Source: Tomocerus qinae
Taxonomy: Eukaryota > Arthropoda > Collembola > Entomobryomorpha > Tomoceridae
Direction: 5' to 3'
Assembly (NCBI GenBank): GCA_020055645.1
Contig: CM034549.1
Location: forward strand, 8,335,501-8,399,500
DNA length: 64,000 nucleotides
Shown here: piece by piece, positions 24,001 to 37,119 of the stretch
Layout of the letters: the number at the start of each line of letters is the position of its first letter
Numbering within the stretch: the first letter of the stretch is position 1
Program-made: the position numbers and the translations under genes
The notes under the pieces: generated by a model
Databases searched by the model: none
What the model was told of the DNA's origin: nothing
What the model saw: the letters and a program-made list of their open reading frames with translations, nothing else

Positions 24001-25865
24001 TATTTAATTATCGGGCATTTTACAAATCTTGTCATATTATCTGGATAACTGTAAGTAAGTGGATTGCATGAATGGGGAAGACGAGAACTCTAAACGCCTC
24101 TCCTGCCATTCATTTCTATCTTGATTAGGTAATTGCTCTCACTTTCGATCCCTGTTTACATTTTACTACCTTTTGTGCATTCACACAGGGCTAAAAGCCT
24201 CACACACCACAGATGTGATGATGTTTGGTTGTGCAAAAAATAGTCTCTCATCCGTAAAATAAAATGACTAAACAATTTTATTGTTGCAGATGATGCAATA
24301 GGTTTGATTTCCACGTAGCAAAAATACTCGTTCCTTTCCATTGTCCTTAATGCCCAGGAAAAATGTAAAAGATGTTTTTTTTTGTCCAAGATGCGTTTGG
24401 TAATTTTGACCTGAACTGCATAATTCTCTCTGTTGTTTATACTTGTTTACATTCTGCTGTAATTACTTATTGACCTTATTTTGGCATTAATTATTTGCAT
24501 GGTTAGACTGGCCAGCGTGTCATGTACAAATTACGTAATTAAATCTGCAATGTAATTTTGTATGTTGTAAAATATACGAAAATTGTGTTTTCATCTGTAT
24601 ATAGCGAAAGTTTCATGGGATAATTAATACAGGATTGATAATTAAGTCTCCTTGTGCTTGTCGAAAATAATTTAATGATTCAGAAAATAGAGGGTTGTCT
24701 ATAGATAGGCAAAGATTAGCGGTTGAATTAGGTTTGAGTGGAATGATGGTAAAGGCAAGCGGATCAATCTATCCATCCAATCCAGTTTCATCCTTAACCT
24801 ATTTTATCTGGTGCTGATTGTGAGAAACTGAGAAAGAGTGAAGAAGGGCAAAGCAGATTGTAGTAGAATGCGAATGGCGCTGGCTGGCAAGAAGCCTAGC
24901 TTAGCCTACCCCAACCAACTCGACGAAAACCAAGCATGCTGATATACTTTCCAGATAAAATGTTTTGATCATAAGGAAGAAACTGTGTAAAAGTGCTGAA
25001 ATTTTTTTCAGCTCGCTTAGAATGCTGCTGCACAAACAAATGCCTCAGCCTATGACAGTTGTTATAATATGCTAGATATATAGCACCGAAAGCGTTTTCT
25101 GTATATCCTTGAAGATTGTTACATATATGTTCTTTTATGGTTAAGCCAGATGCTCACGTAATAAAATAAAGAAAGCTATGCAGTAGGCACTACAGAATGA
25201 AAGTAGAAAGAAAAGGAAAATACATTTTTTATATACTATAGTGTAGTATTGTACTATTAGTTAGTAATAGCAGAGAGAGAGAGATGTATGTAAGTAAACA
25301 CAAAAGAAGGTTGCATCGACCATTTAAGGGCATAGGACGGAACGATATCCATTTATTGTGCAGAGAAAGAGACCCTATTTCATTTTATGTCCCAGTTGCA
25401 TTTGCAGCGGTTCACTGGCATTATGACACTAAAAGACGCATATTAAAAGTCATAGTAAGCTTAGTGCAAAATCTATAATGCACTTTTTTCTTTAGATAGA
25501 TAGTAAAAGTATTCACGTCACTATATACTAAGAATAATTATGTAATGTCCGCGTTTTCTACCAGCAAATGGGAATTGTTTAAGTTTTTTTTGAAGGTTTA
25601 CATTATGGGAATAACTGGAAGGCAATTCTGTAATGCACTGTGTAGATTGATATGTCTAGGATAATAACTGCCTTAGGATTGGGAAAGAAATATTGGTTTA
25701 CGACGAAAATAAGCTGAGTGAGTGAACTTGGGCCGGTGTATAATAAACCTCGGCTATCACAATCCGAGCGAGAATAGAATGGATCAGTTCATGTCACGTC
25801 ATTTATAACCTCGAAGGACATTTTCTTCTTCTACCTAATATTAAATGTTCATTTTTGCCTTGCAG
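18052..25865. other. Long non-coding stretch, probable intron of the plus-strand candidate gene
   Basis: No gene is supported. Open frames of 127 codons (20734-21117) and 132 codons (21978-22376) are about as long as expected by chance. A (CTTGA)n tract lies at 20208-20220 and a short GA tract at about 25270. A phase-1 segment after the acceptor ending at 19239, open to 19409, is a weak alternative terminal exon. Confidence 0.45.
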
Positions 25866-25959
25866 CATGAAATTTTGGCGAGAGAATGAAATGAATGGGA
25901 ATGTCGAAGAAATGCTGAATGGGGTGAACGATTCATTTCTGAGATTACTCAATAAATAA
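25866..25959 (+). CDS. Possible short terminal exon ending in overlapping poly(A) signals
   Basis: A strong acceptor (gttcatttttgccttgcag) ends at 25865. The exon would begin with one base completing a codon, then read MKFWRENEMNGNVEEM and on to FLRLLNK before TAA at 25957-25959, 30 codons in all. AATAAA occurs at 25951-25956 and again at 25955-25960, overlapping the stop. It needs a phase-2 donor upstream; the one after 6235 is phase 2 and would fit, but nothing else links them. No domain is recognised. Confidence 0.25.
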
Positions 25960-26204
25960 AATAGCAGTCTTGCTTTATTATGTCGTTTAACGTTATGTGT
26001 CGTTTTCTCTAGACGAACATGTTATAACATTCGACCCAATGCGTCCTTCGCTAAGGACACAGCCGACCATTTTCCTTCCACTCCGCTTTCCCTCCTTTCG
26101 TTTTACCGACTTCTGTTGTGGAAACAGCCAATTTATAACCTCAAAATTTATAAATGGCCGAGACACGAGTTTTCTCCTTTTCAGAACTTATACTTAGACA
26201 CTTA

Positions 26205-26525
26205 CAGTCGAATTCTACATCGCTACTCAGACTTCAATCGGAACTTCACTTGCTCTTCAAGACCCAAGTCGTATTCAGGATTCACATGAGTAATGACTTG
26301 AAGTCAAGTTCTAAGGTACCTCCAGACCTACCTTGGCACTTGACTTGAGTTTGACAAATTTTTGAAACTCCCGCTCAAATTTCAATACAAAATAATTTTG
26401 AAGTCTAACTTCGTCAAGTGGGCTTCATGAATACCACCCCTACTTGGACTTCAACTTGGCTTGAATCAACCCTTACTAAAGTTAGACTTGAAGTGAAGTC
26501 TGAGTAGCGATGTAGAATTCGACTG
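26205..26525. mobile_element. MITE, 321 bp, perfect 32-bp terminal inverted repeats, TTA flanks
   Basis: The left arm (26205-26236) starts cagtcgaattctacatcgct and is matched exactly in inverted form by 26494-26525. TTA lies directly outside both ends (26202-26204 and 26526-26528), a candidate 3-bp target duplication as made by PIF/Harbinger-type elements. The interior repeats words such as gacttgaag and acttcaa in both orientations and has no coding capacity. Identical arms point to recent insertion or conversion. The superfamily call is tentative because the terminal bases are not diagnostic. Confidence 0.8.
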
Positions 26526-26528
26526 TTA

Positions 26529-27038
26529 CACTCCTTTATCATTTAACTTTCAAATAAATTCAATTTTTATTGCATTAATAATCCAAATTTTTTTTTCTCT
26601 GCTTATCTGAATTTAATGTCACTATTTATAATATCTAGCCTTTAATTGTAAATCAGTGGAGCATTTACGTGTCATTAAAAGATTGAGAATTAGTTTCGGA
26701 GTAATTTGTATTACAGCATAGATAATGTGACAATGTTCGGCATGAGAAAATAGTTTTGTAGTGTGAAGGCGAATGCCAAAAGGTATAAGAATGATTTTGC
26801 GAATGGGTTCGCACCTTGTGCCACCCACAACAAAAGCCAGTACCAGTAGGATCAGTGTACCAGTAGGAGTTATATAGATATATTAATACAAGTTGTGAGT
26901 GTGAGGTACATGCTATGTAAATAATAGTTGTGTGTGGTTGTATAGTTAGTTGAGGCAAGTCAGTATAAGTGATGTAGTAGTAGAAGAGAGTATGCAAAAT
27001 ATAGTGAAAATGGACGTGGAGTGTAAATAGTGTATAGA
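26529..27038. other. Non-coding stretch
   Basis: No supported gene. A short duplication (taccagtagga, twice within about 30 bases) lies near 26840-26870. The minus-strand frame at 26665-27045 is rich in Tyr, Thr and His from AT-biased repeats and is not convincing. Confidence 0.45.
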
Positions 27039-27139
27039 ATGGCATGCATGAGCGAGGAGAGACGGAAAAGAGAAATATCCTCCAGTCCAGAACGAACGAA
27101 TAGCAGAGCGAATAGTGAAACCGGGCGAGACCATTGCCC
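27039..27139 (+). CDS. Candidate start exon, charged N terminus, unknown product
   Basis: ATG at 27039 opens 33 codons, beginning MACMSEERRKREISSSPERT and ending ETGRDHC, then two bases and a consensus donor (CCC|gtaagt). The segment is richer in GC and CpG than its surroundings and highly charged, unlike chance frames here. The donor is phase 2, so it does not join in frame to the exon at 30236. It would need another exon or belong to a different transcript. No acceptor was found just upstream, which suits a first exon. No family is recognised. Confidence 0.32.
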
Positions 27140-27141
27140 GT

Positions 27142-30100
27142 AAGTCGTTTTGTGTGTTGTTGTGCAAAGGAGTTCCTTAACTTACTTAGGAAAGGTTACG
27201 TTAACGATGATGATGCGATAGTACTATGACGAGCTACACTAATGAGATCCTTGCTTACTTTAGTTATGCTGTATGGTGCTATGTTTATCATAAGTAGTAC
27301 ATTGTGGCAGTGTAAAAGTTCAGTTGAGTTCGGTTCACTTGGATATTCATATCATTATGATACCACAACTACATTGTATACATTTAAATGTGTTGTGGGA
27401 TATTTCCCTATTAAACCTCATGTGCGAAAATCCCAAGGTCAGACCGACGAGATGCTAATACATACAATTCCTCCAACTACTAAGTACAGACAGACCATGA
27501 ACAACTATTCATATACTCTTTAGATATTGTATTACCTGCTTTTCTACACTATATTATTACCTTCCCTACTAAGAGATATCATACTTACAAAATTTCAATT
27601 TTACTAACTATATTTTATATACAGAATATTCTTAATGAGCAAAACAGGCTTTTTTGCATTTGTTATTTTCCTTGAAATGAGACATTCCTAAGCATAATGT
27701 TAAACAAGTATTTGTATAAATAGCCTTGTCCTAGAATATGATAAAGTCGCCACCGAAATAACATAAAACTGATGTAAGACGTTGCATATTAGGTTTATAA
27801 TATTAACAATGTAGATGTGATCATGATCTTCGAATCCCTATTAGGTGATGCTATATAAGATGGAGATAGGTTAGGTTAGGTCGTTTAATGTACATGGACG
27901 TGTAATAAGTAAGTAGGCCCAGTTGTGTTCAGGTTTGGTTCACGCAAGTAGGTAAGTGAGTTTATGTAGCTTTAGTTCACATCAGTCATACTCACTCGTA
28001 GAAAGATTCGGCAGGACAAGGCTGTAATAAGTTGAATGTTAATGTAAGCTTAGCTACATCTACAGAGTAGTGCAGGAGAGGACAGAGAGACATGGCATAT
28101 GTATAAGAGAGTAGTAGTAGTTGTGTGTAGGTTAAAAAGGATAGTTTTTGCTCAGGGGAATTTGCAACAGAAGAGGCAAGTAGGAATTTGCAGAGCGAAT
28201 CGAGTTGAAGGGATTGGGATAGGACGAGAGAGAGAGACAGTGTTACTAGTGCTAAGCAAAAGAGCTGGGCTCAAGCTATTTGATTCCAGGCAAGCAAGGA
28301 AGGCGAAGCTATAAGCAAAGGCGGTTTGAGGCAGCAATTCCAGTTGGTTAGTTGGAGTTGAATTCAAGTTGAGTTCAGTAGAGCAAGTGCAAACATGTGA
28401 ACTAGTGAAAGAGAAGCCGAGTTTTGCGCCAACAGAGCCCGACTATATCATTCTGCCCACCTTATCAGACAGATTTCTATTAAAGTTCAGTAGACGAGTA
28501 TAATGCTGTGTACTATCATCCCACACCAATTATTGTGTAGACATCACTCGGCTACTACACTCACACAAACTTAATTACATTCTACAATAGCATCTCTCTT
28601 GGGCTAAAGTGAGATTGCCAAAGTCCTATTGCTCTAGGTCGTGTCGTTTCGTGTCTTCATTCGAATTGACTTGAGATCGATGTCACTCTCGCTTCCCCCT
28701 CACTCCAACACTTGAGCTCTTCTACACAACATCGACTAACATATTACCCGGCTCAATATACAATGCCCTTTCATTATTATCAATCAACAATTGTGAAGTG
28801 CTAGCACATCCCAATATGTTCACGTGTATTCCTTATTACTAAGACATTATTTCTCCCACATTTTGGGAGTCATCATTTTTGATCTACTTGAGACAAGCAG
28901 TTTTGTCCTCTGTTACATGAGACATTGAATTAATATTAAAACACAGGATTAAAACTTGTGGCCGGGATAATTCAGAGTATCAGCCAAATTTACTCATGGT
29001 CTTTTGACTTATAAATAGAATCAAGAAGTGCATCTCTGTAATCAATTCCTGGTTCTTGTCTCTTCAATATATTTTAAGTAATGTGACTGACTGTGTCTAA
29101 TATATCTCCCACGTGCATTCGATGCGTACAGAAATAAATAACTTGAGACACAACAATTAATTCTATATACTTACACTCATGAGTCAATATCTCCATAAAC
29201 AAAATCCTTTCTTTATGGTTTTGCCCTTTAGACTGTCTTATCATCCTGTTTGATAACAAATAGAACAAACGCCAGGACTTAAGTGTTTATCTGTACAGAA
29301 AATTTTATACTTATGCAAATCTAATGAAGATAATCATTTTCACTTTTACCAGCTACTAAATTATTTTGGTTCAATTGAGACTATTCTTAATAGAGATCAA
29401 GCGGAAAAGAATTCTTTTGTAAACTACAATAGATCTTGTTTCTTGAATTAGAAAAATTTATTTTGGGGAAATAATAGACATCCGGTGGAAATTGTAGATA
29501 GAGATAAAGCATCGAAAATTTGTATTGAAAGCGTTTCTGTTACAATGAATGTGGTGATTTGATTTCCAAGTACCTGCTCTGCTGTTCCTGACTAGAAGAC
29601 TTACTAAAAATAGGAAAAGAAGTATATCTTGAATTTTTGGAGTACCTACTACTTACTGTACTGGACTGTTAATTGTTGCCAAAATTACTACTGAGACTTT
29701 AGGAAATTGAATCTATCTTGTTTTGATTTGAAGAAATAATTTGTAGAATTTTTGATAGTATAAAGAAAAGGTTTTTGGTATAAAAGGAATCGTTTTGTAA
29801 CGAAATACCTTGGCTGGGACATTGCAATAATAATTCCTGTTGTAGTAACGAATGTATTTAATTGTATAATAACGAACTGTGGTTTGGTGATACTAATGAC
29901 AAAAAACGAGCAGCATTATTGGTAAAGCAAAGCCTAATTATCTACCTGACTTGATCTAATCGTACCTTGAGGAAAGAGTGCAAATTACAAATTGAACAGT
30001 GCTAATTAATCTATTCAAAGGGAATGCAATGCAAATAGCTTTACATTTATAAGTCCAGCTTAGAATTCTACTCACTACTCTCCATAGTCACGTTGTCTAA

Positions 30101-30203
30101 TCCAATTGAAAAGTATATATTTACTATCTAGAGAGATAATAATATTAAATGTGAAAAAGAACATTTTCGGCGTATATTAAAAGACTTAGTAAGAAGTGAG
30201 TGA
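27142..30203. other. Non-coding stretch with a short TTAGG run
   Basis: No supported gene. Nearly three TTAGG units, the arthropod telomere motif, occur at 27867-27880, too few to be a telomere tract. GAGTT-type words recur around 27320 and 28360. The 93-codon frame at 27242-27523 has no splice or family support. Confidence 0.4.
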
Positions 30204-30222
30204 ATTCCCTTGAGAAGGGAAT
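30204..30222. repeat. Perfect 8-bp hairpin just before the 30.2-kb acceptor
   Basis: ATTCCCTT, a GAG loop, then AAGGGAAT. It ends 13 bases before the acceptor at 30235, so in a transcript it would fold beside the branch and pyrimidine region. Confidence 0.5.
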
Positions 30223-30235
30223 AGTTTTTCTGTAG

Positions 30236-30447
30236 TGCAGTCTCCCATACAAGCCGCAAAAATAGCTCTCAAGGTGAAATTAGCTGGTAAGCTGAAAGGC
30301 GAGTTCAAGATGAAGAAGGAGAAACCAATGATGAGTGTGACAGCCATTATTCAGGGCTCACACAATCACTGGAGTCCCAGAGGCAACATCACGCGTAAGT
30401 GGCCTAATGAAAATCATAATTGCTTTCAGCTTAACGACTTGTACTAA
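30236..30447 (+). CDS. Candidate terminal coding exon, Lys-rich C terminus
   Basis: A pyrimidine-rich acceptor (tagtttttctgtag) ends at 30235. Taken in phase 1, the exon reads QSPIQAAKIALKVKLAGKLK, then GEFKMKKEKPMMSVTAIIQG and SHNHWSPRGNIT, and runs to TAA at 30445-30447. The other two frames close within 16 codons of the start. AATAAA follows at 30548-30553, about 100 bases after the stop, as expected at a gene end. The first 25 residues are strongly basic. The phase matches the donors after 6130, 6222 and 18045. Odd: a consensus donor (CACGC|gtaagt) at 30395 and an acceptor-like ttgctttcag ending at 30429 would define a 35-nt intron and change the last residues. No domain is recognised. 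Confidence 0.45.
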
Positions 30448-30547
30448 CAATCCTTGTCCTCACGCAATCCGAAATACGTTTTTTGCACACCTGCATAAGA
30501 AATTCATGCAATTTTGCACTGTATATCAGTTGATGTTGAAAATACTA

Positions 30548-30553
30548 AATAAA
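30548..30553 (+). terminator. Poly(A) signal AATAAA after the candidate terminal exon
   Basis: Canonical AATAAA about 100 bases after the stop at 30447. In AT-rich DNA the hexamer is frequent, so its position rather than its presence is the evidence. Confidence 0.35.
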
Positions 30554-33500
30554 CAGATATAGATCCAACGGGTAAACTTTATATTTAGCTACACGGAAGA
30601 ATTTGCATAGTAATTTGAGTATGGATTCAAGTACAACAGCACAGTTGTCACAGTTCAGATTTTTAGCATGTGTAAAAGTGAATTGAACTCTAGTGAATAT
30701 GAAATGGAGGTTTGGAATACATTAATATCGAAATAAGGCATACCTGGTAGACACAGCAAGAGTTTTCTGCTTTTAAAAAGAAAATTATAGGTTGGTATCT
30801 GTAATGTGGACCTCTCTCTGCGTATGCATATTTTATTGGCATTGACTGCCGAGTGGCTGGTCGACGAGTATTTATTGTGTGTAGAAATTGAAAGGAACTT
30901 AGAGAATTGGCCATGCTAAGCTAAATATCATCCTGTCAAAGTCTACTAGTGACTGCTACTGTACTTTGTTCGTTGTATAATCGTTTATTCGATTACTGCA
31001 TATTAAAGTACATTATATGTGTCTAGTGCAGAGTGTATAGGTATGTGTGATTCAGAGTAATCCCATTCAATCCATACGTAAGTTTACTTCAGGTGAGGTA
31101 GCCTACTCACTTATACCTACCTGTGTATATACTATACTATAATATGTAACATTCATTCCAGCTAAACTCCAGGTTGTTGCTCCTCATAAATTTATACATG
31201 CAATATTTGTGGCTGGATGGTCTATAGGACTTACCTTTCCTACACTCTTTAAGGTACTGTAGGTAGCTAACTGGAATTGCAGACAGAATACAGCCACGTC
31301 CTATAGCGTGTTATTCTACCTTATACAAGTGACCTAACTCTCTGTTTACTGCGTAGGTATCTATACAGACCTGTTAATGTCTCCATTTTTCCTTTTTAAC
31401 CAATTCGCAAAAATTCAGCTCTGTTGTCCACTTTTGCAGCAATTCACCTTTATTTTCATTTTATTCTTCTATAATTAAGTACCTGTTGTTTTTATCTTGA
31501 TTATTCAAAATCCTTACTATAGATTGATCCTTTGATAATAAATGGGTTATCCCTATAGTCCCTGTAGTGTTTGCCTTGTAATAAATTGGTATGGGTAGCT
31601 AACTATGTATTTACAGTCTGTATTTTTTTTAACAAATTGCAATATCTGTTCCATGTTTATTGCGCAATGAGAGTTGTTGACATAATTTCCGTAGGAGTGG
31701 ACATTGTATGTAATCTGGTGAGATATGTTACATTCATAGTGCATAACGATGGTATGGATGAGTTTAATCTGAAATAAGTGAGTTTAATGGTGACTGTGGT
31801 AGTGAAAAAATGATATCAACTGAAATCGAGTAAAGTATGGAAATCAGATCAGTTGGTTGAAACGGGAATAGTGTACAGAGTAATAAAACATTAAAGTGCA
31901 AGCACCCTGACCTGAAACCGGCAGAGTAATAGGAATGCTTATCAATTTATCCTGAATGGATTATTTTCTCTGGTACTTGTTTAAATGTTTATGTTATTCT
32001 GTATGATATGAGTTGTTGTGACTGCCTGTTTTAAAGCTATATCGTACCTATAGATCTTTAATTCGAATCTTTATGTTTATTTGACACACAGGGCATTGCA
32101 TTGATTGTATTTCTAATATTTTGTGTATTAAGTAACAGTGGTTAGTGTTTTTCCGTGTCGATGTAGTACTTGGCTGAATATCTGCAGAATGCCAAGTCAA
32201 GGTTGGGCTTTATGCCTTGATTTTCAATTCAATGGTTGTTTCATTGGACATTAATACTCGAGCTAGGATATAATATTTATGCATACGACAAGTGAACAAG
32301 AGCTCTGCTTTCCTTTAAATTGACTTTGGCTTGTGAGTATATATTAGTGAGTGGGTGATGTTTATGTTATGCTAACGATAAGTGAGCATAAGCTATAAAA
32401 TACCGTTAAATTGTTAAGCGAGCTGAGCATACTTTATTTTGTAGCACTAACTGATATACATAACTTAAGATTCTGTAAGTATATGCAAAGGCAGCAATAA
32501 TGTGCAGGGACATTTTTAAGTATGACTTAACATTCGACTTCCCTACTTTATTCGCTGTGCATAATGCAAATGGGAATTATCATGCAGATTATATTTATTA
32601 TAGGTGTGCTCTCTTCATTCCTTTTCTCAATTTTGCCCTTCTCTCTCCTGTGGTGTACAAATATATTATGCATCCTTATTGCACATGGCAGAAAGTTTAT
32701 TTCGAAATTTTTATTGGCATTTTACCTGTGTGTGTCACAAGAATGGCATTGAAAAATCTGTTGGCTCAGTTGTATTTAATTGTTACGCTTGCCATTTATG
32801 ATTTAATTTCATCATGCAATGTTTTACAACCAATGCTAAGTTATTACCACTTAATATCCCCCTCTCCATATAAAATCTAGTAATTGTTATGAGTTTTTAA
32901 ATAATTTCCAATTTGAATTAACTACGTTCTGTAACAACAGCTTTTAGGGAGGATTATAATTGTAAATTGGATTTTTATGGACAGAACTATTTATTATACT
33001 TATATACATCTGAAGATTTGTCATGGGAAAGGATTGCGTAAATAATTCACGTAGGGTAAGGGGATGAATGCCCTTAAATAGCAACAAAAGCTAATTTTGG
33101 AAGAGATGATGGTTTGGCTTCTATGATGGAACACAGTCGTAAAATTAGAGTACACTCTCCTACACATTATATAGTTATAGTTGAACACTCGATATAACGT
33201 TTTAAGGTTGTTAATAAAGATTTACGGAAGTACTAATGGTTTACTACTGGTGTACATACGCAGATGTAATTTGCCTCCAAGAAAACTTGCCATAAACCCT
33301 CGGCACTAAATACAGGAGATATAAATGCAAGAATATTTTAGTAGCTATCTCGTACTAAACGCAAAAAGTATTATGCAAGCAAAATTAGTGTAAAAGGTGC
33401 CTCGGCATGTGTTTAATGCCATTTCCTCCCAATTTTTATTCTCTACTTATGTCCACGTACTTTTCCTGTAAAATTTACACCGTTCTGTTTGGCACAGAAG

Positions 33501-36500
33501 AATTCTGACATCACTCACAATCGTTAAACATCCATTACGTCATATGGACTAATACAAGATTACTTGTTTTTGCTTAAGTTTGTTGATGTACAGATATAAT
33601 TTCTGTAGGAGAGCAAGCAGTATGTATTTGCACGAAAGGTGCTCTCTCTCCGAATGTTCTTTGCCTACTATTTAGTATTCTATTTGCTGAACGCCGGCAA
33701 ATGGTGCGTAAAATGTAAATACACTAGTCACGATGTTGTCTTTCGTAATTGTTTGCATTTTCGGAACCATTTGGCTGGGCAATTTCCTTCGTGTCTTCTT
33801 TTCCTTACATGACTTAATATGATTTTTGTCTCGTTGAAGAAATATATGAACTGTACAACTACAGATATAGATAATAAAACAAGCCATATGATGAATGGTT
33901 ATTGCAATGTCTTCATTTCATGTAGGCCAACTTTTATTTTCAACAATTTCGAACATAGAATATGTTAAAGCAGCTCTTTTTCAGACTTTCAGACTCAAAT
34001 ATTCCGGCAGGATGTGATAAACAAGGAAACGAGAGTATTATACAGTTTTTTACTACTTGTAGTACAAATTGAAGTGCTGATCGGAAGGAATTTCAAAAAT
34101 TTTGTAATAAATCGAGAGCATGTTTCAAATAGAATTCTTAGTAAAAGTAGTACCTAATTGTTTCTAGACATTTACGATTCTACAAGTTATAGTGCGAGTT
34201 TTCTTTGTCTGGCTCTGTTCTTGTATATTCAGATTTTGCATGGCGTGTTGTTTTCGTGTTCATTGATTGCGAAAGAGATTTAGCTAGTGAAGACAGGAAA
34301 AGGAGATCAGGGCCTGTTATGTTCTACTTAGAATTTTAGTAGTTTATTTGGATAGAGAGTCGACAACCTACTTAAGTCTGTTAGTGTAGCTTTTGGCCGG
34401 CTAGACTGCCCTGCATGCTGTTTTCTGTTAATTGACTTTAGTTTTGCCTTGACAAGACAATCAAAAGTTTTCCTTGTGTCTCTGTCTATATACAACTCCA
34501 TTCCAAACATTTCAAATAATATAGAACCGTGAAAACGAAATGCTTGATTGCCAGAAGAACAGAGAAAACTATTTCCCAACTTTATGCTTGCATATTTTTA
34601 TGAGATGGTGCGAGAAGGTAATTCAAGAAACCATTCAATCAGTTCATCACATCCAATTGCAATTTTTTTCTCCTGCTCCGTTCATTCTCCAATAATGAGA
34701 ACGTGTAAAGCTACAGTCATAAAATGAACCCAGTCACTCAGTGCCTATTGACAACGATAAACTTGTTCCAGGCTAAACTCAGCTGTGGCTGACATGTTGA
34801 CTTTGACGTTTGGCGTAAAGTTAAATTACCCATAAAAACAATCAGGAAGAAAATAGCTTATTTTATTGAAAAAGTAATAACATGTGCATGTGGGAGCTTC
34901 TTATAGGCTACTACAAATTTTGCCCTAATTTTCATTTGCTTATTTGAAAAAATTCATGGGTCAAACTATAATAAAAGGGTCAGATAATGTTAAAAACAAT
35001 TTTTATTGCCTAAAACGATGAAGAATAATTTTCTGTGAGCAAAATCTATGATTTTAAAATCATACGACACTTTCTCCTTGAATGATAAATAGCTATTTAA
35101 TAGTATCACCGTCAACTAAGTTATTTCTCGGCATAGAAGTTGGAAACTGTCAAACCATTAATTTATTTAGCATTCTAACTTTCAGCGGTTGTGGTTCATT
35201 CAGGAGACTTATGTTTTCAGTTTGTGACCGACAATTCGGTTAGCATTATATTATACAGTCTCTCTGCGAGTTTTGTAATTGCATCTCTATGCACATAACG
35301 TTGAAACTTGGGCGACATATCAATTACTCCTGTCCATTAGCTCTCCATGAACACCGCTAGACATTCTACTTTCGTCTGAAGTTACTAGTTTAAAGGTCAC
35401 AGCGAGTAGTATATGTCAAATAGACCAGAACTTGTCAGTTCTGTCACATAAGTTAACTTTTGCTAAATGTTTGTCTGGACTTAAGTGCTCTTGATTACTT
35501 TGATACACTTTTCTCATCAACACTTTCAATTGGATTTTCTATTCAACCTCCTGAAAAGAAAATTATTTCACATAATATTATTTACTATGCTACGGAGTAC
35601 ACTTGACTCTCCCAAAACGCCTAACGGTAATAGAATTAAATGAATTTTACTATTTTATCATTCTTCTCCACTGGGCTAAACTCGATAAACTTATTATACA
35701 ATGCAGTAGAGAGTACTACAGTAGAAACTTGAGAAACATTTTGCAATAATGCAATTATTTTAGGATTTTATTAGAAAATGCCATTTCGATATGCTCTATC
35801 AGCAGAGGCTAAGTTTATTTTAGCTGAAAGTCTAATTAACTCTAAATGTCTTTAAAGTTTAATGAATAAATATTATTTTCTTCTGCACGTGGAAAGTGCC
35901 TAGTACAATGTATCCTTTTCAAAATTGGCAATCTAATTTTAATATGCAGTATGCAAATAAGTACATACCATGTGCTAGAGACTCTGCATTATTAATGTTT
36001 CTATTTGCTGTATAATAATGAAAACGAAGTTGTTGCCTAAGTCGGATGAAACAAGTCTGAGTGTGTAAATACTAGTTTAGTTTCCATTTTAATTAGCTAC
36101 TCGTATTCACCTTGCTAATTGTGAAAATACATTGCAGTAGTCTCAGTAAAGTGTATAAGTGTATGGGTTAACGTTTAAAATATATTCTACTGCATAAAAT
36201 GGCGTTCATAGTAGTTCTATCATATTTTATCACATGCTCGTCGTACTACATTACATATTTAAAGGTTATATTTCACTGCAGGTCCTAATAAAGCAAAAGT
36301 TGCGAATGTTATACTTATAGGTTAAACGTCATAACTTATATTAGAATCAGTTAATCATCCTTAGCATATTAGAAGGCATGCTTATTTTTAGCTATTATGC
36401 ATTGGGTACTACTTTTGTAGATCGTTGAAAGTATCTACAAGTCTTATCTCACTTATCTGATTGTGTATAAGTAGCATAAACTGTAAAGAACTACTTTACT

Positions 36501-37104
36501 CTGATAAGATGTACTTAAAATGATAATAAAATTTACCTACGTAAATTTCAAGTGTATAATTTAGAGAAAAATGTATTTAATCTTAATCTTAGGTATCTCT
36601 ATCTAAGTATTTACCTGTATGAATTAACATAATGATTGCCTGAAGTTCAAGGTAGGGAATTACCAATGATGATAACGTTAGATAGGTAACGTTTGTATTT
36701 CCGCCAATGAAATGTTTGTTGGCGAGGGTGTGTTTTCTTGTTTGAAGTCATAACTTTGTAAAACAGAATCATTGCGTGTTGATTTTTTTCTGATTTGTTT
36801 CGGTGGACTAAGGTATACAGTATAGATAGAATAAACAGGAGTTGTGCAAACAAAAGATAATTGACTAACAGAAATTATACTTGTAGGTAGGTATATACGT
36901 TTGAGACGATCTTGAGGAGTCAACATTGAGTGAGTGGTATAGAAATGAGATTTATGCCTTCCCTGATGCAACTTAATAAGTTTTTATTCGTCCACGAGAT
37001 GAGATGACAAGACGATATAGAAGGAACAACTCATAACAGACAGAATACACTCGAGAGAAAAAATAGAAAAAAATGAAGCGAAAAACATGAAGAGTTTAAT
37101 TCCT

Positions 37105-37119
37105 TCTCTCTCTCTCTCT
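37105..37119. repeat. (TC)n microsatellite
   Basis: Fifteen bases of alternating T and C, followed by a slightly interrupted extension (gtctg). Confidence 0.9.

Noticed and set aside
26665-27045. 126-codon minus-strand frame rich in His, Tyr and Thr
   Set aside because: It mirrors GTA/TGA-rich low-complexity DNA and overlaps a better plus-strand exon candidate.
27820-27850. tRNA T-arm-like word ttcgaatccct
   Set aside because: No A box, acceptor stem or anticodon arm could be placed at the right distance.
27867-27880. TTAGG repeat as a telomere or interstitial telomere tract
   Set aside because: Fewer than three units, and similar pentamer repeats of other sequences are common here.
32500-32880. 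126-codon hydrophobic open frame and two overlapping frames
   Set aside because: Several frames are open at once in T-rich DNA and there is no acceptor, donor or family match.
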